Positions 33,820 to 45,539 of a stretch of 64,000 bases of DNA are shown piece after piece. Under the pieces are notes generated by a model. That model saw nothing but the letters and a program-made list of their open reading frames with translations. It ran no database searches and was not told the DNA's origin. How positions within the stretch are numbered: the stretch's first letter is position 1; each line of letters begins with the position of its first letter. Position numbers and translations under genes: made by a program. Origin of the DNA: Lineolata rhizophorae (Eukaryota; Ascomycota; Dothideomycetes; Lineolatales; Lineolataceae); contig MU001687.1 of assembly GCA_010093515.1 (NCBI GenBank), positions 382,070-446,069 of the forward strand, in the 5' to 3' direction.

Positions 33820-35515
33820 TCATGCCTTTTTCTTTCCAATGCTCACATCCAAATTCCCAACAATCCAAGCAACCGTGAAGACGCAAAACATTGTCGCAAA
33901 AATAGTTAGTGGCTTGCGGAACCCAGCCGCCCACGGATAGTCGTATGTCACCTAATGTTCCAGTTAGCTCAAGAAACGAAAGAAATGAAAGTGGGAAATC
34001 ATACAACAAGAGTTTTGTCCCTCCATTCATCAACCACGTTCATAGCACTCAGCTTCAGTGTAGGTCGGCCGATCGTGTCCATAAAAGTCTTATGCACTGA
34101 GATCTCCTCGCCTATAACCTGCGCCGTGGTCTCATACTTCATGTTCCTGTGTAGGCGATCAATCAGCTGCGCTGATCATGGTCACAGCGGCTGGTAGAGA
34201 AGGAAGTTGGACTTACTTAGCGCCCTCGGGCAAAATGACCTTCACCTCCACCCTGTCATATTCCACGCCCTCGGCCATCCTCGGTCCTTCCAAGAAAGGC
34301 ACCCTAAGAACATACCTATCGCTCACCTTCAACTTCCGCAGGAAGTTTTTCAAATCCGCATCCCACCCAATCTTAAAGCTATAATTCCACCCGCCAAACA
34401 CTGGATACCTCGGCTTAAGCTCCAAACTGGCATCCTTATCCCCAACTCCCGGCCTGAACCGGCTCGTGCTTACGTTCCCAATATCATCCGTGAAATACGG
34501 ATTCACGCTGCCCGACAGAAGTGGGAAGCGCAGCTCGCGCAGCGCCGAAGTCGCCGTGCTGGTGTACGTCTGCATCTGCCAAGTGACGCGGGAGAAGTTC
34601 TCTTTGAGGGCGGCGGCGCGGTTTGTCAGCCAGTACCGCTCCTCGGTTGCCAGATTGCCGCCCCAAGCGCTGACCTCGATGTCGCGCTGCAGTAACGCTA
34701 CGTGGATAAGCGGGCGCGTGTACTGGTATCGCACCTCGACGGGCTGCTGCGCGCCCGCGGGGGTGTCCTGGTACGTGCCGTAGGTGATGGTCGAGCCTTG
34801 CACCTGGGGATCGTCCGCGCCATCGACATTCATGCTCTTGGGCAATGTAGTGTAGTCAGGGATGTCGGCGGAAGAGAATTTGAGTTTGGTCTTTTGCTTC
34901 ACGGTGTAGTACGCCGAAGGACATAGGGAAGAGAAACGGTAGGTGAGATATTGGGGTTCGGCCTGGGCGATGGTCGCGGGAACGGGGTCTAGGGAGGACA
35001 GAAGCGAGTACGAAATGCTGATGGTCTGCTGGCCTGAGGGTTCAACGGGGGTGGGGAGATGGATAAGGTAGTATTCAGTTGCGCTGGGAACGAACGGTGA
35101 GGGTTGTCAGCGCGCGCAATACACGATGGGATCTCCACCTCGCCCTAGTAGAATTCTGCTCTCACCTCTCGGTATCGAACTCGGTAGCTACCACCTTGAA
35201 TGTACCCTTCTCTGGCTCTTTTTTGTCCTTCACTTCTAGCCCGCCCACGCGTGCCATCAGTCCGTTTTCAAAGGGCAGGTAATACTCGCTCTGTGGCGCT
35301 TTGTCGACATTCTCAATGACCACATTGATCACCTCGCGCGGGTAACCCTTCTCGAGGTTCACGTTGCGCACCAAGTTTGCATTCTTCCACACCTGTGGCG
35401 GTTTGAACTCCGCTGGCAATATCTGTTTCGACGAGAGCGGTTCGGCAGTGCATAGTACGGAGATCGGGCTGATGAGGGCGGCGGTCGCCGCGAAGAAGGC
35501 CGAAAGGACCCTCAT
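33820..35515 (-). CDS. OST1: oligosaccharyltransferase subunit OST1 (ribophorin I)
   Basis: Exons 35515..35166, 35083..34217, 34146..34005 and 33951..33820, 496 aa (yeast Ost1 is 476). The protein is a subunit of the ER oligosaccharyltransferase that N-glycosylates nascent proteins. Residues 1-23 are a signal peptide (MRVLSAFFAATAALISP). The large lumenal domain follows, with ribophorin I hallmarks NVNLEKGYPREVINVV, YQYTRPLIHVALLQRDIEVS and YFTDDIGNVSTS. Near the C-terminus, KPLTIFATMFCVFTVAW is the transmembrane helix, followed by a short cytosolic tail ending GKKKA. NFS at 34600-34625 is a possible N-glycosylation site. Donors are GTGAGA, GTAAGT and GTATGA; the joins are AGC-GCA, K-NMKYE and LVVTYD. 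All frames agree. Confidence 0.95.
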
Positions 35516-36432
35516 GGTGGAATATGGCTGAGGGCTGAGATGCCCAAATATCGGCGGAAGTCAGCCAGAGGGATTGAGCTCTGCGATATGGTTGTAGGGA
35601 CAGGATTTGGTGGTGTGCAAGCGATGATGGGGAGCATGCGGATAGGGATAGCTCGACTCCCTGGAGATGCGGCGATGGTGGCATCAAGCTGGCCGCCCAC
35701 CAATCAGAAGCATGCACCTAGAGCTTCCGCTCCGCACCTCCCTCCCTCGACGTCCACTCCACCTTCCGCCCACACTACGTCACTCGACTTTCCGAAATAG
35801 CCGAACTGACTCAGAACTGGCCTGCGAATCGAGCATGACTGCTAATGCAATCGCCTCGGGGAAGGGAAGGTTGCCAGTCGCACGGAGAAACCCCTCCTTC
35901 TGTGTCGTATAGTTCCAGAGGGAACGAATAATGGGCTATTCCCACGGACTTGATTAGTCCTACTCCGAAGAGTGGATTCCACTACTTTTGGAGGCTTCGT
36001 ACTTAACTACCTAAGGCATCGTACGTACGCAAAGAATGCTCCTGAAGATCGTTAAAGGGATGCTGCTTCAATTCCGGCCAGTTTTTGAGTCTGGCGATTG
36101 TCGTCACTTCCATGCTCCCTCTCACTTGCAGATGCCTCTAGTGTTACTTCTACTTTAAGAACTGCCTGCTGCAACTTGTTATAGTCGCGATGGGCGCCAA
36201 CGCTCGGAAAGCAGCTGCAAAGCCCCAAAGGGTAACTGCAGCCATGAGGCTCGGGGTTGTTATCATGGTATAAGTAAACCTTTTCTTTGCTGTTCCCTCC
36301 CTTGTTCATAACCACTAACCCAACCTCCTTTCGAACTCAATCATCCTCAAAATACTTCCCCACATTCGCTTTCATTATCATCGTCCTCGAGCCTAAAAGC
36401 AGTCTCTTCTGACACTCAAATTCCTGTTCAAA
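35516..36432. other. divergent promoter region of OST1 and the WSC gene
   Basis: This is 917 nt between two divergent start codons. TACGTCA at about 35766 resembles a CRE/ATF site. The right end is a C/A-rich leader to the WSC gene. No gene is seen. Confidence 0.5.
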
Positions 36433-37419
36433 ATGCGCTCCTCAACAGTCCTCGCACTCCTTGTACTCGCACCTCTTGCTCTTGGAGAAACATGCTCCAC
36501 CTCAACCATCTCGTTCAGCCCATTGCCTTCGCCTATCTATACGGAAGGCCGCAAAGTCATTCCAATCGCTATAACACCTGAACCAATTGCTGAATCAACG
36601 AGCAGCAGCACCTGCAGTCACGATATCTCTTCTTCGTCGTCGAGCCCTGTATCAACGTCTGAAGCTCGAGCGGCGGCTAAGGGAATTAGAGCGTCTAGCA
36701 CCTCGTGCCCTCCGACCTCTAAGCCGGCAGAGTCTTCGGTTACGGCGGACGCCGCCGTCTACAAGGGTAATTCCAACTGGGCGTACCTGGGTTGCTACAG
36801 CGAGACGATGGAAAACCCAGACTCTGGTGACACCCGTGCTCTGAACGGCGAGGATAATGAAGAGGTATCTCTCGCCTCATTTCCTAATCGTCTCGTGGAT
36901 AGGATCATTGACCAATGTCCCTCTACCAGGAACACGAGGATGACCTCCAGCCCGAAGACTGCTTCAATAAGTGTGACGGCTATGTCTACGCAGGTCTCGA
37001 ATACGCTACCGAGTGCTGGTGTTCTAACCGGCTGTCTTCTCTGGCAAAACAACTCCCCGAGGAAGAGTGCGACATGAGCTGCGGCGGCAATGACAGCCTA
37101 GTTTGCGGTAGCTCTAACAGGTTCGTCCGCTGTCTCATCTTCTATGCCTTTCATCATCCTCGTTACGAGAAACTATAGACTTCGTAGCCTTCTCCCTTAT
37201 GGTAGACATCTTTGTAATATCAACCTTACTGATGTGACTTCCTCACCTCAACACAGGATCACACTGTACAAGCTCGAAAACAAGGAAGAGGAAGAGGAAG
37301 AGGAGTCCACGGCGTCCCTGCTGCTCGCCGGCGGCCTCGTCTCAGACCTCAATGGCAACACCGGCCTAGCCGTCGCGTTGGCGACGGTGTTATTTTTTTT
37401 GTTTGTTTTTGTTGCGTGA
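36433..37419 (+). CDS. WSC-domain protein with probable GPI anchor
   Basis: CDS join(36433..36864,36930..37120,37257..37419), 261 aa. A signal peptide (MRSSTVLALLVLAPLALG) leads into a Ser/Thr-rich stem (about residues 20-110) that is likely O-mannosylated. The WSC domain spans about residues 112-205 (WAYLGCYSE to SLVCGSSNR) with eight cysteines, the usual number. An acidic insert (GEDNEEEHEDD) lies after the first conserved block, at the exon 1-2 junction. The third exon encodes an acidic run (EEEEEEES) and a hydrophobic C-terminal tail (VALATVLFFLFVFVA) that fits a GPI-anchor signal rather than a Wsc1-type sensor tail, because no cytoplasmic part follows. WSC proteins act at the cell wall as sensors or glucan binders. 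The second intron uses a GTTCGT donor. Confidence 0.88.
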
Positions 37420-37737
37420 GGTTGGCGAAGAGCAAATGGGCTGATGGGATATTCTGGGCATTTCGGGCGTTGCTGTGCAGACGGGACGGGGCTAGCACTC
37501 CAACGGCACGGACAGAGAACACGGGCGATGCGGAAAGTGCGAGGACGGCGGAAAACCAGGTGTAGGGGAGAGGCTGCTCTGTCCTAATTGTCATCGTCAA
37601 AGAGTGTATATATAGATTGTCAGGCATCTCAGACAACGTACCTACTGTATTCACCACAGTTCCTCTCAGCTTCGACATCAACTCAGTTTTAATTGACAAG
37701 TAGCGGTCACTCACATTGCTATATCGGCAATCTCCCC
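37420..37737. other. short convergent intergenic region
   Basis: 318 nt separate the 3' ends of the WSC gene (+) and the pseudouridine enzyme gene (-). No extra feature is recognised. Confidence 0.5.
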
Positions 37738-40550
37738 TTATACCTCTCCCCTCAATTCCGCTAGCCCTATCCCTACCGCCTCCTCACTCCTAAGTGTCAC
37801 AACCGCTGCTTTCTGCGCCACTCCCACGGTATCCTCCACTTTCTTTCCCTTCGCTAACCCACTCACCACAGCTCCTAAAAATGTATCCCCGACCCCATTG
37901 ACACTCACAACATCCTCCTCCAGCACCTTTTCAGGCACTGTAAAGCGGCGCAAATAGACGCCACCTAACCCCACCACGCTCGTCGCCGCTGCTCTCGCTA
38001 CCACCCAACCGGCCTGGCCAGCATCGCTTAGCCGCTCATCCTCCCTCCGCAGCAACATAGCGAGCACTACGCCCTGTCGCCCGTCTTTCACTAGCACCAC
38101 TGGAGCAAATGGTAGTAGCTGCACGGCCATCTGTGGGACGCCCCGATCGACCAGTTCGCTAGCGATGCGCAGACTCTCCATCCTCCCCTCCACATCACTA
38201 GTAAGGAGCGCAGCAGATACGTCGTGGGCCAGTGCCCGCTCAAACTCGTGACGTGCACCGCTAGACGGAATTCCTAGAGCGTCGATGACGCGCCACCACT
38301 CTGGGCGATCGAACGCGCCGGTGGAACGGGCGGCGGAGTGAAGAGCAGAGAGTTCGGAGGTGTTGGGCGTGAGAAGGTCCAGGACGTGGTCAGGGAAGAG
38401 AGGGAGTTGCAGGGAGGATGAAGATGGGAAAAGACGAGTCGATTTGGGTGCGGAGACGGGTTCCAGGACCGTCGTAAGAGGCTCGAAAGAGGATTTTGCA
38501 AGACGAAGAAGTGTATGGAGTGTTTTGGAGGGAAGATTTGCATCAAGGATGAGGTGGGTGGGTGGAGTTGGGACAGCTGTAGCGGAGTTCGGCTGTAGTG
38601 CGGTGGCAACCATGCGAACTATGGCACTACAAGAAGACTCTTGCGTTCCTATCCCGCCACTTTCGTCCTCAAGTATCCGCATGTCAGCCATGCCCACCAC
38701 GAGCTCTCCCTTAGCATCATTCACCGCCACGTATTGCGCCGTTCCAAGCCCAGCGCCATTATTTCTTCCCCCGCTAACAAACGTAATCCCATCCCCATCC
38801 ATCCCTTGCCGTGCCAATTCAGCTTTTGCTACGAGGCCAGCAAGATCGTCTGCTACGGCACTCACTAGCCGCGTTGGTGTGCCTAGCAGGTGACATGCGC
38901 GAGCGACATTGCGCGCAACACCTCCGAGTGTCTGCCGAATGATAGAAGGATTGGAAGTACGAAGCTGAGGGGAAGGAGAAATAGTTGGTGCTGAAGGAAG
39001 AGAGGTGAACGGTGTGAAAGTGCAAGTGTAGTCGAGAGCTAAAGCTCCAGCGACAAGGACGCTTGGTAGCGGGTGAGAAGAAGTCGGAGCCGGTTTGGGA
39101 GACAGGACGGAGTCTGGTAATGAGACTGGAAAATCGGCTTTGCAGAGACCATTTCTGCTCCTGTCGGTGCCGCCCACCTGCGACTGGTCTCGTGGACGGC
39201 CAAACACGTCGTCCCTTATGATTGAACAAGGTATCAACATCATCAGCATACGTCTTAGATACAAGTGCACAGTCTCGCGTCCAGTCCGAGACAACAGTGG
39301 TATCACATACTCACCCGCTCTCCGTCTTTGCTTCCCACCCGCCTTCTCGTTGTAATGCTGCCACCTCCCTTGCGACTAGCGTTCCTCTTGCAACGTTGGC
39401 ACTTACCAACTCCCGGTTCGCCTTTACGCTCGTTCCTTTACTTAGCTGCTTGATCGCGTCGAGGACGAACGGGGTGTTATCTTTTCCCATTGCAGCCGCA
39501 CCTGCCCTGTCCGCCAGCACCAACGCCTCCTCAATGATGACTTCCATCTCCGCCCTTGGGATCTCATGCTGCTCTGGAATCGGATTGGCGAAGAGTATTC
39601 CGCTGGAGAGCCCCATCTCGTTCTGCGCGTAGACCATCGCCGCCGCCTCGCGCTCATCCCTGATCGCGAACGGACTCGTTAGGCCGCTGTCCCTACACCA
39701 AAATCCCGGAAACGGCACCTTGCCTTTCTCGTTTTCGGCGCGTCCGTCCGCGAATGTGCCTACGGCAACGCCCTGCGTCTCGAGGAATTCGAGAGTCCGG
39801 CCAATGTCGAGGAAGCCCTTACAGCCTCCAACGACGACGGCGACGGGCGTTCGGCCTAGCTCCGTCAGATCCGCCGAGACGTCCATGCTAACGTGGCCGC
39901 CGCGATGGACGCCGCCAAGGCCGCCTGTCGCGAAGACACTTATACCAGCTAGGTGGGCGAGAACCATTGTGCCAGCGATAGTGGTGCCCCCATTGAGAGT
40001 GCGTTGTGTAAGGTGCTGGTAGATAGGTCAGCCATCCTTGAGAAATAAAGTGACCAGAACGAAACGATAAAGGGCGCGCTACAAGACCGGTTGCGTAAGC
40101 AAGATCTCTACGAGAAACCTTGAGAGTGTCGGGATTGCCCGCCGAAGATGTGAGTCGGATCAGTTCTTCAGGGTTGAGTCCGACACGAGCCACGCCATCA
40201 AGTACGCCAATTGTAGCAGGCACACCTCCATTTACTCGAACTACGGATTCAAGATGGGATGCGAGGGCGACATTTTCCGGGTAGGGGAAGCCTTTGATAG
40301 TGGTTAGAGAGGTACCACCGAGATTGAGTTGCAACGAATAAGTATTACCATGTGTGTAAATAGTAGTCTCAAGCGCTACGACGGGCTTTTTGGAATTGAT
40401 CGCTTCTCGGATTTCTTCCGAGACCTTGAAAAACGCGTTGTTAGTTGTGAGGTGCCGGGTTTGAGATAAATGGGCGCCATTCGAGCGTCTACACCACCGA
40501 CCGAACACACTGGGACGACTGCACCGCACTATCCCTCCAATGAGGGCCAT
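37738..40550 (-). CDS. bifunctional pseudouridine-5'-phosphate glycosidase / PfkB kinase
   Basis: Exons 40550..40349, 40291..40083, 40015..39315 and 39253..37738, 875 aa. The N-terminal half is a PsuG/IndA domain, which splits pseudouridine 5'-phosphate into uracil and ribose 5-phosphate. Its hallmarks are VVALETTIYTHGFPYPENV, LNGGTTIAGTMVLAHLAGI, GGVHRGGHVSMDVSADL and GGCKGFLD, whose Lys aligns with the catalytic Lys of PsuG. The C-terminal half is a PfkB kinase with GGVARNVARACHLLG and the catalytic VNGVGDTFLGAVV, presumably the pseudouridine kinase supplying the phosphate. The first 35 residues are Arg-rich and fit a mitochondrial presequence. The fusion is common in eukaryotes. The third acceptor is uncertain: 39254 is used here, while an alternative ATAAG about 46 nt later, at 39208, also keeps frame, trimming about 15 linker residues. 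Intron 1 (57 nt) is a multiple of three without a stop. Confidence 0.92.
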
Positions 40551-40990
40551 GGTGATACAGACGTAATAATTTGTTTGCAAGTGGTGCGAGTGGCAAAAGT
40601 CAAAAGTCAAGAGCGAGGCTCGTGGTCGAGGTACTCGGTTGATGTGTGCACGTGATCACTAAGCTTGATGCAGGAGAACTGTGTCATCCATGTCTATGGC
40701 AAACAACTCTTCAGTCAAGGGGCTAAAATTTACTTCAAAAATCTTGCCTCGGTAATATCCAGACCTAGCAGGTTAGGTTATCAACATCATCTTTCGTTGC
40801 GGAGATTTTCAAGGCAAACCTCATAATGTTAAGGCTTTGCGGACAAGTGCAATGATCCGTGCCGAAAGTTTGACCGGGGCTTGGCGCCAAGCTCGCTTGC
40901 AGCGCACCAGACTTGCTGGTGTAGGCGCACTCACAATTTGCGCTGCAACTTGAGACCTCCATCTCCATCGCCAAATCCACCGCCGCCGCC
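40551..40990. other. divergent promoter of the pseudouridine enzyme and uL15
   Basis: 440 nt between two divergent start codons. It has a CACGTGATCAC block at 40648 and a GGTTAGGTTA block at about 40770-40781. No gene is seen. Confidence 0.5.
40648..40653. promoter_or_regulatory. CACGTG in the PsuG-PfkB / uL15 divergent promoter
   Basis: A CACGTGA core lies about 100 nt before the fusion gene's ATG and about 340 nt before the uL15 ATG, so it could serve either. Function is inferred from recurrence in the window. Confidence 0.4.
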
Positions 40991-41682
40991 ATGCCCACCC
41001 GACTCACCAAGACGCGGAAGCAGTAAGTTTTTCAACCTTTGCGCATAGAATTCGCTTAGCCAGCATATCATGATACAGCCTTAGCAGCCTACGGCTGTGT
41101 GCTACTGTTTCGGTGATACTCTGCCTCATCATCTCCCCCATTCCAGTTGCAGATTTAGCAACAAAAGGCAACTTTGACTGATATTTCCCTCCCCATTATA
41201 GCCGCGGTCATGTATCCGCCGGTCATGGCCGCATCGGAAAGCACCGTAAGCACCCCGGCGGTCGCGGTATGGCCGGTGGCCAGCACCACCACCGCACCAA
41301 CCTCGACAAGTACCACCCGGGTTACTTCGGAAAAGTCGGCATGCGGTACTTCCACAAGCTGCAAAACCAGTTCTGGAAGCCGACAATCAACCTTGACAAG
41401 GTGCGCGCAGACTCCTCCACACATCAAAGGTTGGGAGTGTATTGACAGTTGGGGTGTGTGCAGCTGTGGTCGCTCGTCCCCTCCGAGACCCGCACCGCCT
41501 ACCTAGCCGGCGAGAAGAAGGACACGGCGCCCGTCCTCGACCTGCTGCCTCTCGGCTACGCCAAAGTTCTTGGCAAGGGCCGCATCCCGGAGATCCCTAT
41601 CGTGGTGCGAGCGCGTTACTTCAGCAAGGAAGCCGAACGCAAGATCAAGGAGTCCGGCGGTGCCGTCCAGCTCGTCGCGTAA
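40991..41682 (+). CDS. RPL28: 60S ribosomal protein uL15 (yeast L28, human L27a)
   Basis: CDS join(40991..41022,41202..41400,41464..41682), 149 aa, the standard length. It begins [20 protein letters not shown], then the Gly/His-rich loop [19 protein letters not shown] that threads into 25S rRNA, then [15 protein letters not shown]. The C-terminal globular part contains [18 protein letters not shown] and ends GAVQLVA. The first exon has only 32 nt; intron 1 is 179 nt (GTAAGT) and intron 2 is 63 nt (GTGCGC donor, less usual, with a CAG acceptor). Both joins are fixed by the highly conserved protein. The start sits in a strong CCGCCATG context. Confidence 0.97.
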
Positions 41683-42667
41683 ACATTATCGCAAAGAGGA
41701 ATGGCGATGGATATGATTTCATGCGTTTGGGGGAAAGTCTTTCACGATGGACATTGCACGGGCGATTAGGGCTCGTTTGGCCTGCTCTTAATTCCCGACT
41801 CGGGATGCAGTGCCAGAGAAGCTCTTTCAGCGTGGTGGCTGAGGAATGGGGCGTTTGGTTCGTAGCCAATGCTATTCCATTCCTAAATAGACCGTTGTGA
41901 TCAAAGTCCTGCAATGTTCTGGGCCGGAGCAAGAGGTCCAAGCATCAAAGACGCCTCCTCGCCGGCGGCTGGAGATCGCTGCTGTCATGGATTGGCGAAG
42001 CGTCTCGACTATGTGACTGAGTGTGATGTGATTATCCCATAATGTTTAGGGCTAGCTCTAGCATGCAACGGTATGTATCCGTATAGCGTGCTTGCAGATT
42101 ACACAAGGATTCGTAAAACTGGATATGCGGTAGGCAGGACTGGTAAGCACGAAGCCAAGTGGGGCCGATACCATGGCTTTATACTCGTGGTGTCCATACA
42201 GCTCCTTGCATCTGTTGACAACAAGGTACGGACATTGATACAGCGAAATATCAACTCATTACTCTACCTAATCAGAAATACCGTTACTTAGGATAGGCAA
42301 TAAACCATCACTAGCGTCCTGCCTTTACATTTTTCAGCCAGCTGTCACACTGCATGGCAAGCCTAGTCCCAGTCAGGCGGAAAGTTCACTTAAGGAATAA
42401 CAAAACTATAAGAAAGAACCAAGCGCCGATTGCATTTCATTTTATAACAGCCAACGCCTGCGCAAAAGATGAAGATAGTTATGGTAGCAAGACCTTTAGA
42501 TGTACATGAACGGACACTTTGAAGATGTGCTCCTATCGTCTTCAGCGTAGCATTGAAAAGCCGAAGGCGCCATCTATATAGATGGCAACGAGACCACGAA
42601 AAGCTGGTTTGGGGGAGACGGACCAGCCAAGAAAAGGGTAAGATGGACGTAATGGAGAATTTTGGAT
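41683..42667. other. convergent intergenic region, uL15 to TM9
   Basis: 985 nt between convergent 3' ends. It holds both 3' UTRs and no protein-like open frame. Confidence 0.5.
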
Positions 42668-44681
42668 CTAGTCAACTTTGATAGAGCGGTAGATCCGCAG
42701 GGTGAAGAGCCACGTCGCGAAAAAGCCGATGGTGCCTATATCGTAATTAGCCTTTGAAAACTGATCTTTGCGTTTCCGTATCTACAAACTTACCAGTCAA
42801 CACGAAGAACAACACGCTAATCAGCGCGCTGTACCCTAAATATAGGACGCCGCTCGTCCAGCTCGCGAAGCTGAGTGACCTGATCCAGTAGATCATGGCG
42901 TACGCAAAGACATAGATGGCGGCGCAACCAGCGCTCAGGAAGCTGCGCCACTGCCAGTGGTAGTTCTCGGCGCAGAGGAGGAAGTACATCATAAGCACAG
43001 TGACACTCGCGCAAGTCATGATCATCAGCCCATAGCACACGAATAGGAACCCGAACATGTAGTACACCTTGCCGTGCCAGATGGAGTTCATGATGAAATA
43101 GAGCTCGACGAAGATGGCGCCAAAAGGCAATGCCCCGACGAGAAGCGCACAAGGGATCGGCCGCAGGTAGCCGCCCGCGGGAGGGATTTGCCGCGGAATC
43201 TGGTTCGTGTGGACGGGCGCGTCGACCGAGGGCCGCTTAAAGGCAACCCAGGAGCCCGTAATAGAAAGCGGAACGGAGATAACAAACCAGATGAGGAGCA
43301 TGACGAGCATGGTGGTAAATGGAACGGCTCCGGACGACTGCTTCGCCCATAGGAATAAGTTAAGGAGGAAGAACGTGGCGAAGACTAGACCAGGCAGAGC
43401 GACGGGCGTGTAAGCGAAGTTCTGCTTCCAGGCATCGCCGTGGAAGAACTTGTATACGCGCGACGAGACGTAGCCGCCAATGAACCCGAAGAGGGTGTAG
43501 AGGACGATCATGACGGTCGCGAGGGAACCGCGGCTGGAGGGAGAGAGAAAGCCGAGGAGCGCGATAGCGATGGTAAAGCCGGTCATCATGAATAGCTGCG
43601 CACCATTGCCCAACAGCACACTCAGGAGTAAGGGATTCTTGGGCGGCCTAAACACGTCCCCATGCACGAGCTTCCAGCCCGAATCCTCTTGCACTCCCTC
43701 ATCTGCGATCCCTGTCCCGGATAGGTCGTCCAAATTGACCTGGTCCAGCCTGTTGTACCGCGCAATATCCTTCTTGAGCGTGCGGATCAAAATCGTGGAG
43801 ACCATACTGATGAGGAAAGTGACGATGACGGCCGCATTGATGAGCGAGAACCAGTGGATTTTCGGATCGTATACGTGCAAATACTTGTCGAAGCGCGTCG
43901 CGAACGTCGTACTGCTAGGCACCCAAATGACGCTATATGTGTACGTGACTTCTAGTTTACCCTTCTCCGGCACGTACAGCGGCTTGTTCTCGTCGCCGCA
44001 TTCCGCCTTGCCTTCACCCAGGTATTTCGAATCGGCCCTGCTCGATGGTTGCACCAGCACGCCTACGACCCGGAACGCGTCCGGCCCTGCCTGATGGTAT
44101 TCGACAACGATGTCGTAGTGGTTGTTCAGCGCAGGCTTCTCGTCCCTGATCTCCCCGAGCGCAAAGCCAGGGCTGAAGAACTCCGAGTTCGTGTCTTGGT
44201 CAAACTTTAGCTGCGCCGCCGGGAGTCCGTCGACGTCCCAGTTGAGGTTGAAGTTTTGGTAGATGCGCTTGCCGACGAACTTGACGTCGCGAAGGCCGAG
44301 CTCCTGGCTCTTGCATGCGGCCTTGCATGTCTCGTTGACGCCCATCTTCAGAACGTAGGGGGACGTCTGGATGCGGTCTCCAAACAGGATGCTGCCTAGC
44401 GACTCGCGCACATTTTGGGGTCCACCGTCCGGCTTGCAGAAGTGGAACGCCGGGTGGTAGTAGTCGAAGGCGAGCGCGGAGCGCACCTGTGTATCATGGT
44501 CTCGGTCCGCGGGAGTCAGGTGGTTGACGAATAGCGGCACCTGGTCGCCATGTTTGTAAGTCGGGAAGGCCGTGCCGGGGAGGTAGAAGGCGGAGGTCGG
44601 TGCGGGAGTGAGGAGGAGCAGCGTAGTAAGGAGGGAGGAGGCGGAGGCGGAGGGCGCGGAGAAGAGGTCGTTCAGCCGCAT
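42668..44681 (-). CDS. TM9/EMP70 (nonaspanin) endosomal-Golgi membrane protein
   Basis: Exons 44681..42794 and 42735..42668, 651 aa; yeast Emp70/Tmn1 is 667. A signal peptide (about residues 1-28) starts a lumenal domain with the family sequences FYLPGTAFPTYKHGDQVPL, ESLGSILFGDRI and RIYQNFNLNWDVDGLPA. A first membrane helix (WFSLINAAVIVTFLISMV) and a cytosolic loop with DLSGTGIADEGVQEDSGWKLVHGDVFRPP follow, then eight further helices. The last exon adds TIGFFATWLFTLRIYRSIKVD. The terminal KVD fits the KXD/E signal that keeps these proteins in the Golgi by binding COPI. Family roles include endosomal trafficking, cell adhesion and copper balance. The intron has a GTAAGT donor and CTAAT branch. 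The ATG at 44681 is the one that puts the signal peptide first. Confidence 0.96.
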
Positions 44682-45539
44682 CGTCAACCAAGGGCATGCG
44701 GGCGTGCGCCCAAAAGTTTGCGCGGTTCGCGGACGCTGCTGGTGTTGGCGTCGGTCGCGAGATTCAGCCGACAATGCTAAAAGGAGACAGTATGACGAAG
44801 CGGAGCTTGGAGAATGACAAGGGCCAAGTAGATAGCTCGGTCGTTGGAGTTGCGAAAAGCAAATCGAATAATAGTGGCTAGGTGGACGGTATGAGGTCTT
44901 TGCTTGAAAAGGGTTCGCTGCGACGGGCAAAGCCGACGCAATCTCTCAAGGGATGTCGAGGCAACAGCTGATGAGCAGTGAAGTTGTTCGGGCAGACCGG
45001 GAGAGCGAAAGGATCGCGCCCAGTCTCTCTCCAGAGCTCCTTCAGCCAATCAGTGGACGCGAAGACCCCCGATCAGTGACCGTGCAGAGAGCATCGAAAT
45101 CTCGCCAGACCTCTGAGCTCTCTTTGCTCTTCTTTTGCCCACAAGACTCTGCTTTTCGCATTATGAAGCTCTAACATAGAGTATCAACGGGATTTTTTTT
45201 TTTTGAGACAATTTTGTGCAGATGCTGTTGCTCTTGTGATTATCTACATGGCAGGCGCACCGTGGCCCTCCAGGTGCAAGCGAATTATAGGAAACGTCAG
45301 GTTATTTAACGGGCTAGTCAATAGTGTACCTACAGCGCTATCATGCAGCCTCGTCATATATGGCTAATCGATTTCGTCCATGGCGCGGTATTACTGGGGT
45401 TGAGCCTCCGCACTAGGCTGAGAGTGCTTCCATAGTACCGTCTTGCTCTGCCGCTTGTCTCGCAAGGCTCTTGATCTCTCTGCTATCACTTTCAGGTCCA
45501 GCTAACTGTGCTTAAGCCCTTCTGTACGCACTGTTCGAC
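44682..45539. other. promoter of the TM9 gene and intergenic region
   Basis: No gene is seen. A run of 12 T lies at 45193-45204. The rest shows nothing notable. Confidence 0.5.

Noticed and set aside
42817-44697. Several frames on both strands within the TM9 gene
   Set aside because: Shadows of a GC-rich coding region; the TM9 product is unmistakable.
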